Source: Corynebacterium sp. (GTDB taxonomy: Bacteria; Actinomycetota; Actinomycetes; Mycobacteriales; Mycobacteriaceae). From it: 64,000 nucleotides of DNA. The DNA is taken from contig JAUMTW010000001.1 of assembly GCA_030531005.1 (NCBI GenBank), positions 427,036-491,035 of the forward strand, written 5' to 3'. Positions 27,630-37,975 of this stretch are shown here, piece after piece (position 1 is the first letter of the stretch; the number at the start of each line of letters is the position of its first letter). The position numbers and the translations under genes were made by a program. The notes under the pieces are model-generated. The model saw only the letters and a list, made by a program, of their open reading frames with translations. It was not told where the DNA came from and ran no database searches.

Positions 27630-29735
27630 ATGGGAATCAGTCGTTGGATTCAACGCATATTCGGCGTTCAAAAGAGCCGCAATACGCAAGAGTCACAAGT
27701 CCAATTTGAATATCTTCATCCAGATGGTTCCCGCACCCATGCGCCTGGTGCACAGGGGCATCCGTATGCGCATCAGCAGATGGCTGCTTCGGGGTTACCT
27801 CATAGCGGTCTGCATCAATCTCCAGCGCAGCCACACCCAAGTGCACAGGCATACCAACACGGTAGTGTGCAGGCTGCGCAATATCCGCAGCGTCTCTATG
27901 GCACCGTGGAGTTTGGTCCTGCTCCCAGGCGGGCGCATACGGGCTCTGTGCAACCGAACATGCCAACTCAGCAGTCTAGCTACCCACCACACCCAGGGGC
28001 TCAACCGGAAGCAGGGCATGCGCCTGTGGGCTTCCAGCAATCAGGGGTATTACCGCAATCATCTGATCAAGGACATACCATTCCAAAAATCCAGCAGTCT
28101 GGTATGCCACAGTCAGGTCTGCCACATAATCCACATAATAATGGCGGCATAGGGCCGCTTTCGAGTACACCTGGACAGTCGCAAGCTGGAAGTGGATATC
28201 AGGGGGAGCATCAACCACCACAAGCTGCTACACAAGGTTATGCGCCACATCCAGAGACAGCTGTTCAACGCCCGCAAAACCTGCAGCAACATGCCCAGTA
28301 TCAGGAGAACATGCCTGTGCAGGCGGGCTTTGTTGCTAGGGAAGTGCCCCCAAACTCGGCCGCTATGCCAGGGGAAGAAGCTGCGCGGCAGTACCCGGGT
28401 ACACCGATGCCACCCCAAACAAACCCTGATCATCAGGCGCCACAGGTAACGCAGCCTCATTCGTATCCTGTATCCCACAGTCAGCCAATTCCACCGCAAG
28501 CCCTACACGGGATTACAGCTGCCAACGTACCCCAGCACATGCCCCAGCACATCCCCCAATACAAGCCTGCGAATCTGCCCGAATTCATTTATGTCGTGCC
28601 CAAAGCACAGCAAGAGCAAGCAGCTACACCCCATAAACAGCACCCCACAAATCCGAGTAGCCAAACCCCGGTACCAACCAAATACAAGGGGCGACCAGTC
28701 ATTTATTGGAGTCAAGATATTAGTCGATACAAGCGGGAGGGGGATCTGGATCAAGCACTCACCATTGCCAAGGGCTGTATTGATGCTTTAAGCGCAGCAG
28801 CACCGCGTATTCCTGCCGACACCATTGAGTTCTTCGTTACCCAAGCAGCAATTATTCAGCACAAGCAAAAGGATTTTGCCGGGGAAGTTGCGACCCTTGA
28901 AGCTTGGGTTCATCTCGACGGACCCACCCCGCGCGAGGAAATGCGCTTAAGCCTGATCAAACGACTTGCCAAAGCTCGGGAATCGCTTGCCCGGCAGCAA
29001 GGTGAGGATCCAAGCGCACACAAGGCCGAGTGGAAGCGTTACGTAGAGCTCGAAAAAGCCTATAAGGAACAACTCGCACAGCAAGCACAAGTTCCATCCC
29101 ACAAGCCGGCAGCGTCGACAGCGGCAGGAAAGAGCACGGCCTCAAACAATTCCAGGAGTTGGTCAAGTAAAAAGCGTTCTCAAAAGTCCGGTAAATGGAT
29201 CGCCCCGCGCGAGGTCCTTGCCAGCCCGACCTTCGTGGCAGTCGATTTTGAGACGGCTAATAAGCAAGGTGGGGAATCCGCTTGCCAAGTGGCATTGGTG
29301 AAGTTCTCCGGCAATCAGATAGTGGAGCGTTTCAGTACTTTGCTCAAGCCTCCATGCGGCTACGACTACTTCGAGTTCACCTATCTTCACGGCATCGGTG
29401 AAAGCGATGTGCGTGATGCCCCAACGTGGGCAGATATAGCACCCGCAATTTCCCAATTCTGTGGTGATCTACCGGTCTATGCGCACAATGCAGCATTCGA
29501 TGCCCGAGTGTGGAGAGAACTCGATACCCACTTCGGAACCCACACGTTACCGACGCAGTTCTATTGTTCCTACCGCACAGCACAGAAAATGGTACATGGC
29601 CTGGACAACTATAAACTGCCTACCGTGGTCAAAGCCTTGGTGCCGGGCTATGAACTTGACCACCATAAAGCAGATTCGGATGCTGAAGCCTGCGCGCTGA
29701 TCATTGCGTCCCTACGAGGCATCAACGGCGTATAG
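27630..29735 (+). CDS. DEDDh 3'-5' exonuclease with long Gln/Pro-rich N-terminus
   Basis: A 701-residue protein. Residues about 535-700 are a DEDDh exonuclease of the DnaQ/epsilon-like class: VAVDFETA (D539, E541), YAHNAAFDARVW (third Asp), and HKADSDAEA (His and last Asp), so the active site is complete. Residues about 25-330 are low complexity, rich in Gln, Pro, His, Gly and Ser, and surely disordered. Residues 340-480 look helical. Such nucleases degrade single-stranded DNA or RNA ends. This is not the replicative epsilon subunit by its architecture. The ATG at 27630 follows GGGACAGG. An FHA or BRCT domain, often attached to such enzymes in actinobacteria, is not visible. Confidence 0.85.
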   Translation: MGISRWIQRIFGVQKSRNTQESQVQFEYLHPDGSRTHAPGAQGHPYAHQQMAASGLPHSGLHQSPAQPHPSAQAYQHGSVQAAQYPQRLYGTVEFGPAPRRAHTGSVQPNMPTQQSSYPPHPGAQPEAGHAPVGFQQSGVLPQSSDQGHTIPKIQQSGMPQSGLPHNPHNNGGIGPLSSTPGQSQAGSGYQGEHQPPQAATQGYAPHPETAVQRPQNLQQHAQYQENMPVQAGFVAREVPPNSAAMPGEEAARQYPGTPMPPQTNPDHQAPQVTQPHSYPVSHSQPIPPQALHGITAANVPQHMPQHIPQYKPANLPEFIYVVPKAQQEQAATPHKQHPTNPSSQTPVPTKYKGRPVIYWSQDISRYKREGDLDQALTIAKGCIDALSAAAPRIPADTIEFFVTQAAIIQHKQKDFAGEVATLEAWVHLDGPTPREEMRLSLIKRLAKARESLARQQGEDPSAHKAEWKRYVELEKAYKEQLAQQAQVPSHKPAASTAAGKSTASNNSRSWSSKKRSQKSGKWIAPREVLASPTFVAVDFETANKQGGESACQVALVKFSGNQIVERFSTLLKPPCGYDYFEFTYLHGIGESDVRDAPTWADIAPAISQFCGDLPVYAHNAAFDARVWRELDTHFGTHTLPTQFYCSYRTAQKMVHGLDNYKLPTVVKALVPGYELDHHKADSDAEACALIIASLRGINGV

Positions 29736-29854
29736 CTGCTCAGGTGCGCGCTGATCAGGTGTGCAGTGACGCGGCACTAGCAAGTAGCTGCAGTTCCTAT
29801 GAGTAAAACCACCCTGCTGTGCTTGGGCACTTACCATCAAAGCAGATAAGCTAT

Positions 29855-30799
29855 GTGGATGTGAATACCCCCGAACTCGATTTCAGTGCGGCCCTGAGCG
29901 AACGCACTCCGCGTATTGTCCAAGCGGCAAAACTGCTCAAATCTTCTGAGCGACGCAAGACCAAGCGTTTCTTAGTCGAAGGCGGCAATAGCGTGGAAGC
30001 CTCCCTGGCAACCGGGGCCGCAACTGATGTATTCGTCACTCAAGCTGGCAGTGAAAAATACGCAGACCTGCTCCAGCTTGCAGTCAACGTCCATGCCTAT
30101 ATTCATCCCATTAACCACAAGGCTGCTCAAAAGCTCGCTGACACTAGCACCACTCCTGGGATTTTTGCGGTATGCAGAAACGTGACGTGGAACCTTCATC
30201 AAGCGCTGAAGGGACATCCCCGCATGGTGTGCGTGGGTGTTGAAACCAATGACCCTGGAAACGCTGGCACCCTCATGCGCTTAGGAGATGCCATGGGCGC
30301 GAACGCTGTGATTTTTGCCGGTGATACTGTCGATCCCCAAGCACCAAAGGCGGCACGCGCCTCTACTGGATCGCTGTTCCATGTGCCAGTGGTCCGCAAC
30401 CGAGACATCGACTTCGTACTCGAGAAGCTGCAGCGCCAGGGCTTTGCCTTAGCTGCAACGGCTGCTGATGGTGATCTGGATATTCGCAATAGTGCTGACA
30501 CTTTGGAGCAACCAATTGCCTGGCTTTTCGGTAATGAGGCTCATGGGCTCAGCCAAGCAGTCCAAGACCGTGCTGATTTCCGGGTGCGCATTCCAATTCG
30601 TGGGAACGCCGAATCACTCAACCTGGCTACTGCTGCAGCGATCTGCATGTACGAAACCGCCAAGGTTCAAGATGCTGCCTATGAGCGTGAACGTGCAGCC
30701 AAAGAAGCAGGCGAGGAGTTACCAGCTGCTGCACCACAGCCACCTGAGACGCTTGCGGCGAGTGGCGCTTTAGAAACGTCCGCCGTACCAGAGGCTTAA
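29855..30799 (+). CDS. SpoU/TrmH-family RNA 2'-O-methyltransferase
   Basis: A 314-residue SPOUT-class methyltransferase that uses S-adenosylmethionine to methylate ribose in rRNA or tRNA. An N-terminal substrate-binding part (RFLVEGGNSVEASLA) precedes the knotted domain with ETNDPGNAGTLMRLGDAMGA (motif 1), WLFGNEAHGLS (motif 2) and PIRGNAESLNLATAAAICMYE (motif 3). It matches the actinobacterial gene upstream of pheS. The exact base methylated is unknown. The start is uncertain: the GTG codons at 29855 and 29861 are both in frame and neither has a clear ribosome site. The C-terminal 40 residues are Ala/Pro-rich and probably loose. Confidence 0.88.
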   Translation: MDVNTPELDFSAALSERTPRIVQAAKLLKSSERRKTKRFLVEGGNSVEASLATGAATDVFVTQAGSEKYADLLQLAVNVHAYIHPINHKAAQKLADTSTTPGIFAVCRNVTWNLHQALKGHPRMVCVGVETNDPGNAGTLMRLGDAMGANAVIFAGDTVDPQAPKAARASTGSLFHVPVVRNRDIDFVLEKLQRQGFALAATAADGDLDIRNSADTLEQPIAWLFGNEAHGLSQAVQDRADFRVRIPIRGNAESLNLATAAAICMYETAKVQDAAYERERAAKEAGEELPAAAPQPPETLAASGALETSAVPEA

Positions 30800-30806
30800 G
30801 CAAACA

Positions 30807-30824
30807 CAGCCCATCTTTGGGTTG
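30807..30824 (+). terminator. Short hairpin after the methyltransferase gene
   Basis: CAGCCCA (30807-30813) pairs with TGGGTTG (30818-30824), with one G-U pair and a TCTT loop, followed by TTGCCATTAT. It is a compact stem 7 bases after the stop codon. Confidence 0.5.
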
Positions 30825-31022
30825 TTGCCATTATGGTGCCTCACGTCATCACAGTGCGCAGCAACGAAGCATCACCGCGCTCGTGACATACGCGCGCGGT
30901 TTTCTCGCGTCCTAGATGAAAATACCGCCGCTAACCCGCTATGCTTATTGGGTTAGTAATGCCCAGAGCACATCGATGATCGGCTCTGCGAGCGGGTAGA
31001 ACACATAATGAACGAAAGGTGA

Positions 31023-32069
<1,047 letters not shown>

Positions 32070-32156
32070 ATTTGTAGGTCTTAGCAGCCAAATAACGGTT
32101 GGCTACTGAGACCCCGCACTATCAACGAAAGCTAAGCACAAGGAGATTTTCCACCC

Positions 32157-34667
32157 ATGTTGATTGCACAAAGTTGGCTCGAGCGCCTCTTAGAGCAAGG
32201 AACCCCAAGCTGGTCCGTGCCAGCAGCTGAACTTGACGCAGGTTTTGTTCGCGTTGGGTTTGAAACTGAAGGCTATGAGCCAATCCCAGAAACCACCGGC
32301 CCACTAGTCCTTGGGCGGGTTGCTGAAATCGTAGAGCTTGAAGGCTTTAAAAAGCCTATTCGGCATTGTCAGGTAGACGTAGGGCAAGCCAATGGCACCG
32401 GCGAGCTCCAATCCATTGTCTGCGGTGCCCGCAACTTCCAAGAAGGTGACACGGTTGTAGTTAGTCTGCCTGGGGCAGTGCTTCCTGGAAACTTTGCTAT
32501 CTCTGCCCGCGAAACCTATGGCAAACTCTCTGCCGGGATGATCTGCTCTGCCGCTGAATTAGGACTAGCCACCAAACAAAACTCCGGGATTATCGTGCTT
32601 GATCCTAGTGTGGGGCAGCCAGGCGATGATGCCCGTCCTATCTTAGGCTTAAGCGATACCGTTTTTGATGTGAACATCACCCCAGATCGCGGCTATGCCC
32701 TTTCTGCGCGTGGTTTGGCCCGCGAACTGGCCTCCGCCTTTGAAATTCCCTTTGTGGACCCAGCGAATGACCCACAAGTAGCAGGGATTTCCACTGCTGC
32801 GGTTCCTGCCGCGGACGGGGAATTGTTGGAAGTTGAGCTCGGCGCAGAAACCGAGGCTCGTCGCTTTGGGCTACGCCAGGTTACCGGCATTGATCCGAAT
32901 GCGGAAACCCCCTTCTGGTTGCAACGCGAACTTATGTTGGCCGGGCAGCGCCCAGTCAATGCAGCCACTGACGTTACCAACTACATCATGCTGCTGTTGG
33001 GGCAACCAATGCACGCCTTTGATGCCGATAAGATTGCTGGCAAGTTGGTAGTGCGCAATGCCAGCGCAGGCGAAGCATTTGAAACGTTAGACCACGTAGA
33101 GCGCACCCTGGATGCAGAAGACGTGGTGATTTGCGATGACAATGGCATCCAGTCCTTAGCTGGCGTCATGGGTGGCACTGAATCGGAGATCTCGGAAACC
33201 ACCACCAATGTATATTTTGAGGCTGCTAACTGGGCACAGCTGCGGATTGCGCGTACCTCCCGGCGCCATAAGCTAAGCTCTGAGGCTTCACGTCGCTTTG
33301 AACGTGGCGTAGATCCTGCCATCGTAGAAGTAGCACTGGATATGGCCTGCGCATTGTTAGTAGATATTGCCGGTGGCAGTATTAGCGCGCAACGCACCTT
33401 AGTCGGTGAGGTCCCAGCACTTCCTGCCATCTCCATGGATGCTGCCCGCCCAGGTGCCGTTGCTGGTGTGGAGTATGGTCAAGCCACGGTGGTGCGCCGC
33501 TTGGAAGAAATTGGCTGTACCGTTGCAGTAGACGGTACCCGTTTAGAAGTTACTCCTCCTAGCTGGCGATGGGACCTAAGCGAGCAATGTGACCTAGTAG
33601 AAGAGGTTATTCGTCTGGAGGGTCTGGAAGGCATTCCAAGTATTACCCCTCAAGCCCAGGTAGGCCGGGGCTTGACTGCTGCGCAGCGCCGTCGCCGAGC
33701 CATTGGCCACGCATTGGCATACAATGGCTACGCCGAAATTCTGCCCACCCCATTTATTGCTAATGACGTCTTTGACCTGTGGGAATTGCCAGCAGATGAT
33801 CCGCGCCGTAATACGGTCAAGGTTCAAAACCCCTTGGATAAGGACTACGCTCAACTGGGCACCACCTTGCTACCAAGTATGCTCGAAGCTTTGGGACGCA
33901 ATGTAGCCCGTGGCCGGGGAGATCTAAGCCTTTTCGGCTTGCAGCAAGTGGTAGAGGCAGTATCTGCAACCAGTTCGCCCATGTTGGATGTGTCCCGTCG
34001 GCCAAGCGATGCCGAGGTTGCTGATCTCCAAGCAACCTTGCCAACCCAACCCCTCCACGTGGCCACGCTAGCCAGTGGAGACCTGGAATTTGCAGGACCA
34101 TGGGGCAGTGGACGTGCCTATACCTATGCCGATGCCATTGAATCTGCCCGTATCGTGGCGCGTGCTGCTGGGGTAGAGCTGGAAGTGGCCAATGCACAGC
34201 AGCTGCCATGGCACCCCGGGCGTTGTGCCACCTTAAGTGTGGATGGCGAAGTTGTTGGCTATGCCGGCGAGCTACACCCACAAGTGCTTAAGGCCTATAA
34301 ACTGCCCGCACGCACCTGTGCCATGGAATTGAATGTTTCGGCACTGCCACTGCGCGAAGTTCTGCCTGCTCCAGTACTCTCCCCATTCCCGCCCGTACAC
34401 CAAGACTTAGCTTTGGTGGTAGATACGGCAGTGCCAGCAGAAGCGGTGCGTGCTGTGATTTCCCATGCTGCTGGAGAATTCCTAGAGGATGTTTCTCTCT
34501 TTGACGTGTACACCTCCACAGAGTTGGGTGAGGATAAGAAGTCATTGGCATTTGCTTTGCGCTTTAGGGCTTTGGATCGCACCCTGACAGAGGAAGAAGC
34601 TTCTGCTGGACGCCTCGCTGCTGCAGAGGCTGCGGCTGCAGAATTTGATGCGGTGATGCGCGCCTAG
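32157..34667 (+). CDS. pheT: Phenylalanine-tRNA ligase beta subunit
   Basis: The 836-residue partner of PheS, with the editing site and tRNA anticodon-binding parts. The N-terminal tRNA-binding OB domain (about 45-155, CQVDVGQANGTGELQSIVCGARN), the B3/4 editing domain (GLRQVTGIDPNAETPFWLQREL), the B5 domain and the C-terminal ferredoxin-like anticodon domain (FPPVHQDLALVVDTAVPAEAVR) can all be seen in order. AAGGAGA precedes the ATG at 32157. The length is typical. Confidence 0.96.
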   Translation: MLIAQSWLERLLEQGTPSWSVPAAELDAGFVRVGFETEGYEPIPETTGPLVLGRVAEIVELEGFKKPIRHCQVDVGQANGTGELQSIVCGARNFQEGDTVVVSLPGAVLPGNFAISARETYGKLSAGMICSAAELGLATKQNSGIIVLDPSVGQPGDDARPILGLSDTVFDVNITPDRGYALSARGLARELASAFEIPFVDPANDPQVAGISTAAVPAADGELLEVELGAETEARRFGLRQVTGIDPNAETPFWLQRELMLAGQRPVNAATDVTNYIMLLLGQPMHAFDADKIAGKLVVRNASAGEAFETLDHVERTLDAEDVVICDDNGIQSLAGVMGGTESEISETTTNVYFEAANWAQLRIARTSRRHKLSSEASRRFERGVDPAIVEVALDMACALLVDIAGGSISAQRTLVGEVPALPAISMDAARPGAVAGVEYGQATVVRRLEEIGCTVAVDGTRLEVTPPSWRWDLSEQCDLVEEVIRLEGLEGIPSITPQAQVGRGLTAAQRRRRAIGHALAYNGYAEILPTPFIANDVFDLWELPADDPRRNTVKVQNPLDKDYAQLGTTLLPSMLEALGRNVARGRGDLSLFGLQQVVEAVSATSSPMLDVSRRPSDAEVADLQATLPTQPLHVATLASGDLEFAGPWGSGRAYTYADAIESARIVARAAGVELEVANAQQLPWHPGRCATLSVDGEVVGYAGELHPQVLKAYKLPARTCAMELNVSALPLREVLPAPVLSPFPPVHQDLALVVDTAVPAEAVRAVISHAAGEFLEDVSLFDVYTSTELGEDKKSLAFALRFRALDRTLTEEEASAGRLAAAEAAAAEFDAVMRA

Positions 34668-34757
34668 GCCTGAGAGTCTGGATCAATGAAAGCTAGATTG
34701 TGGTGGAGCATAGCCACACCGCATCTGGGGGCTGATTGTGATAGCCCAAAATAAGTA

Positions 34758-34796
34758 CATCCCCCGGTAAGGACTATTGATCCTTACCGGGGGATG
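34758..34796. terminator. 16-bp perfect bidirectional terminator
   Basis: Bases 34758-34773 (CATCCCCCGGTAAGGA) are fully complementary to 34781-34796 across a 7-base loop. On the minus strand the stem runs into TACTTATTTTGG. It sits between pheT and the convergent PAP2 gene and serves both. Confidence 0.85.
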
Positions 34797-34869
34797 CATG
34801 CTTATCCCGCTATTTTCCTCTTGAAGAAATTTTTGCAACAAGCTCCAACGATGAGGCGGAGGCTTTGTT

Positions 34870-35001
34870 ATTCGAGTATTCACAGGCCTTTTGCTGCGGG
34901 GGTCTTTCGGCCTGATAATTATTGGTGCGGTGGTTATGGGTGGCGTAGGTATTGGCGGCGTGGCATTTCTGGCTGACGCTTTTGGGATTGCACGCGAGTA
35001 G
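34870..35001 (+). pseudogene. Possible small one-TM protein, probably frameshifted
   Basis: This frame encodes about 43 residues, hydrophobic and Gly-rich (GLLLRGSFGLIIIGAVVMG, then GVGIGGVAFLADAFGIARE), and ends at the TAG at 34999-35001. There is no standard start codon at its head, though GGCGGAGG ends 7 bases before an ATT at 34870. An ATG at 34851 (ATG AGG CGG AGG) lies one frame off and would join this frame after a two-base loss. A small membrane-protein gene broken by a frameshift is the simplest reading. The length is too short to be sure. Confidence 0.25.
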
Positions 35002-35052
35002 TGAGGGAGAACCAGTATCGATGCCACCTTCAAGAGGTACAAAGCAGTGACC

Positions 35053-36102
35053 CTATACTGCTGCTCGGCTTTCTACATTGCCTTCGATGCTTGGCTTCGT
35101 GAGCCAGCTGACTAACCAGAGCCCAGCGCATACTACCCCTAAGGTAAGCATGAAACTGACGATAGTGTCTGTTGGCCAGTGAGCTCCCACGATGACCCGG
35201 CTGAGCGCCATAGTGCCACCCCAGAAGATGCCGAACCACAGTGCGATGCGCCAAGCTTTCTTGCTGATTGGGTAGAGTAAGATTGCTAATGCCGCAAGGG
35301 TGGTACCTTCCTGGGTATGTCCTGATGGGAATGAACGATGTCCATTGTTGCCATTGATGTGGTACCAAACACTAAACGGACCTTCGCCTGCGGCTACTTC
35401 ATAAGGACGGAAGCGGCCCCATAAAGTCTTCATTTGGTCATTGATGCCGTGCCCGACCCAAATGACAGCGAGCATAATGACTGCTGCAATGGCAATGGCG
35501 TGCAAACGCTCTTGGGTGCGCTGACGAAGGAAATACCAGGTGACTACGCATAAAAGCGCGGTGATGATGGCCGCAGCGAAGGCCGCGGATAACAATTCGC
35601 TCAAGCTAGCTGTTTCGGTGCTATCGTTGTTTGCTAATCCGATCGCTAGGCCGGTTGCTTTGTTTGCTTCCCAGCTACGCCGATAATCCGCAACTTGTTG
35701 ACACCAATTGAGAATAAAGAGAAAACTAGCCCAACCAAGCAGCACAGTGCCAATGCTCCTAACCACTGTGGGCAGCTTCGTCTTCCAGAGGCATCCTGCC
35801 AGTGTGAGCATAGCAAGCGCGCCTAAGACAGCAGGTGGGAATTCCCCGTACGTCTGCATGATAACCCCATAGAGATCGTTCGAGTTTATCAGTGCATTGC
35901 TGATGTCTTGATCTGTGAATGTGGCTATTAGGAGCAGGGCAGTAGCGATCAGAAAAACCCAACCTAAACTCCGGGTAGGAAGGATTTGGAGGTCTTGGCG
36001 CATGCTACGCTTCGCACCGTTGGTACTTGGTGGAGTGGCAATCTTTTGTGCAGTAGGGCTGGAGTCTGATCGCGAGGGTTCATTTGTTCGTAATTCGGAC
36101 AT
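35053..36102 (-). CDS. PAP2-superfamily membrane phosphatase
   Basis: A 349-residue integral membrane protein with about six to eight hydrophobic segments. The lipid-phosphatase signature is complete: KTLWGRFRPYE (motif 1), SFPSGHT (motif 2) and SRVIVGAHWPTD (motif 3). Enzymes of this type remove phosphate from undecaprenyl pyrophosphate, phosphatidic acid or similar lipids on the outer face of the membrane. The first 40 residues are hydrophilic. No clear ribosome site precedes the ATG at 36102. It converges on pheT, with a shared terminator. Confidence 0.88.
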   Translation of the reverse strand: MSELRTNEPSRSDSSPTAQKIATPPSTNGAKRSMRQDLQILPTRSLGWVFLIATALLLIATFTDQDISNALINSNDLYGVIMQTYGEFPPAVLGALAMLTLAGCLWKTKLPTVVRSIGTVLLGWASFLFILNWCQQVADYRRSWEANKATGLAIGLANNDSTETASLSELLSAAFAAAIITALLCVVTWYFLRQRTQERLHAIAIAAVIMLAVIWVGHGINDQMKTLWGRFRPYEVAAGEGPFSVWYHINGNNGHRSFPSGHTQEGTTLAALAILLYPISKKAWRIALWFGIFWGGTMALSRVIVGAHWPTDTIVSFMLTLGVVCAGLWLVSWLTKPSIEGNVESRAAV

Positions 36103-36467
36103 GAACTAAAAATTAGCCAGGCAATGTTGCCAATTTTAGTCAGATGAGTAAATGCTAAATGAATTCGGTGGAAACATTGCATTCTCACAGAGTACGAATA
36201 TGGTTTCAGGGGATTATCGAGAGAGGGTAATGACCCACTGGCTTTTTGTTAATTTGGTAATGAGAATAATTAGTATATCCATTACAAGTTTAGATGGCGC
36301 TGATTGTGGGCCGAGGACAAATGTAAACGATTTTCAGCTTTTAATTTGCACTATGGCTTGTTAGAGATGTCTGCCACATTATATTGGTGATGCTTGATTA
36401 TTGAAGTTAGATACACTTAATATATGGCTATATTGAATATATTGACTAGTTCGGAAAGGGGGCGTCG
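36103..36467. other. AT-rich 365-bp intergenic region
   Basis: Visibly richer in A and T than its neighbours, with AT runs such as TTAATATATGGCTATATTG (36417-36435). It is divergent between the PAP2 gene and the secreted-protein gene and should hold the promoters of both. The change in base composition continues into the next two genes and suggests foreign origin. Confidence 0.45.
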
Positions 36468-36993
36468 ATGAGAAAGGTGGTTGCAGCTCTTTTTGGGGCT
36501 CGTTCTCGGTTTGAGTTTGCAAACAGCGGGTATCGCTACTGCAACATCAGATGAATCGTGGGATTCTGCGGGAGAGAGTGCGTTATTGCAGCTGAATTGT
36601 GATATGGGAGACGAAACTGTAGTTGAACGTGATGACGGCATGGTCAATGTAGTTGGCTGTCTAACACTTGGGACGGAAAACTCTCAAGAGCGTGGATATA
36701 GGCCTACGGAACGTCAAACGTACAGGTGTGGTAGTAGTTACGTAGAAAATTTCCATTATGGACTCCTATTTTATCGTGGCACCGCATATGCGAGTGGAGC
36801 TCGGGCTTCAGGGCAGAATTGCGGTGGAAGTGGCAGAGTTGTTGTAGCTTCCATTCGTTACACGCGCAACGGCAAGCAGCTTGGTGCCGCGCATGCTGGC
36901 GTTGGGCAGAAGAGGACAATCCAGGTGAAGGATAATTTGTCTTTACGTGGCCCTAAAACCCAGTATTCGTACAATTTCTTGCTAAGGAAGTAG
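36468..36993 (+). CDS. Small secreted Cys-containing protein with apparent 1-base frameshift in the signal peptide
   Basis: The mature part is about 150 residues with four Cys (in LNCDMGD, VVGCLTL, YRCGSSY, QNCGGSG) and no family that I recognise. An ATG at 36468 with AAGGGGG upstream opens a frame reading MRKVVAALFGARS, while the secreted-protein frame is one base off and reads LFLGLVLGLSLQTAGIATA. Removing one T from the T5 run at 36490-36494 joins them into a perfect signal peptide (MRKVVAALLGLVLGLSLQ..). Alternatively translation starts at the TTG at 36481, giving 170 residues without the basic n-region. The gene is followed after 8 bases by a membrane-protein gene. Composition is AT-rich for this genome. 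Confidence 0.6.
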
Positions 36994-37001
36994 GTTGTTC
37001 G

Positions 37002-37433
37002 GTGAAAACTCTATCGAAGATGGGTTGGGGACTGTTAAGTGGAGTCACTTGTGCTTTTCTGGCACTCTATTGCTGGTTGTTATTGAGCGATTTAGCTTTT
37101 GATTTGGATGCGGAATTCGGCTATGACCATGCAAGTCGCACAATCATTGCTGGGTTTGCTGCCGTGGCAGTAGCGTTTATTCTGACAATTCTGTATATCA
37201 CCTATCTTCTGGTATCTCAGTGGAATACCAAGAACTTTTTTCGTTGGTTACGGTGGGTCATTGCCGTGTGTCTGACGGTATCGGTTCTCACCACTGTTGG
37301 GGTGATTATAGATACTGGGGAATATAATGCGGCAGCTGCAGCGCTCCAATTGGTAGCGTTACTGCTAGGACCTCTTGGTATTAAAGTTTGCACTTTGATT
37401 ATCGCAGAAGTTGAAACTGGGAAAGGGAATTGA
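37002..37433 (+). CDS. Small four-helix membrane protein
   Basis: A 143-residue protein with four predicted membrane helices (about residues 8-30, 48-72, 86-108, 112-135) and no recognisable family. The GTG at 37002 is 8 bases after the stop of the secreted-protein gene, and AAGGAAG inside the end of that gene serves as ribosome site, so the two are cotranscribed. A small exported protein with a small polytopic partner recalls bacteriocin/immunity or toxin/immunity pairs. This is inference only. Confidence 0.7.
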   Translation: MKTLSKMGWGLLSGVTCAFLALYCWLLLSDLAFDLDAEFGYDHASRTIIAGFAAVAVAFILTILYITYLLVSQWNTKNFFRWLRWVIAVCLTVSVLTTVGVIIDTGEYNAAAAALQLVALLLGPLGIKVCTLIIAEVETGKGN

Positions 37434-37949
37434 TTCTGGCTCCGATGCCAATTTGTTGGTATGGGTTGGACTATGCTGTGGTGGCGCCGAGTTCTTGCTT
37501 CCGGTATTGCGGAGGTTGCTCCGGCGCCACTGTAGGTGCCATTTTGTGGGGCAGTGCTATTAATTGCTATTAATGCTGTAAAGCCATTGGAACCTATTTG
37601 TGCGAGCGATGCTGAAGATCGCATGCCGTAATGCTGACCGCTTTATGGGGGTCGGTATTGCTGAAATCTTCGAATTTTTACATCAATTTTGTGGGCTTTC
37701 CGGTGCTTGGGGTCAGGCTTATAATTCCCTTCTTTGCGCTCTATTGTTGCACCATGTCAGATTTCAAAATCAGCGGCAACTAGCAAGGCGCCGCTGTTTG
37801 GCGGATGATAAATGCGATAGCCAGTGACAGGTACGTGTAAGGATACGCTTAATCGTCATTGGAGATTTGTTGAGGTGCCTGTACGCACAAGATGGGTGGA
37901 TAAAGCCTTGGGCACTGGTGGGAAAATTTAGCCGCATATTTTACAAATA
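37434..37949. other. Region between the islet and argC
   Basis: A long stretch without a supported gene. A hairpin of 9 perfect bp (GTGGCGCCG at 37481-37489 and its complement at 37522-37530) probably ends the upstream two-gene transcript. A 75-codon frame at 37600-37827 is not convincing. The argC promoter lies at the right end. Confidence 0.4.
37481..37530 (+). terminator. GTGGCGCCG hairpin after the two-gene islet
   Basis: Nine perfectly paired bases enclose a 32-base loop that can fold further. It starts 48 bases past the membrane-protein stop codon. No T-run is present, so termination is likely but not certain. Confidence 0.4.
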
Positions 37950-37966
37950 TGTGCATAATATGTACA
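37950..37966 (+). promoter_or_regulatory. Candidate ArgR box overlapping the argC promoter
   Basis: TGTGCATAATATGTACA is a near palindrome and resembles bacterial ARG boxes. It covers a CATAAT sequence that could serve as the -10 element 17-22 bases before the argC ATG. ArgR, encoded in the same cluster, would block RNA polymerase here when arginine is plentiful. The sequence is seen and the binding is inferred. Confidence 0.5.
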
Positions 37967-37975
37967 CTGCATTCC

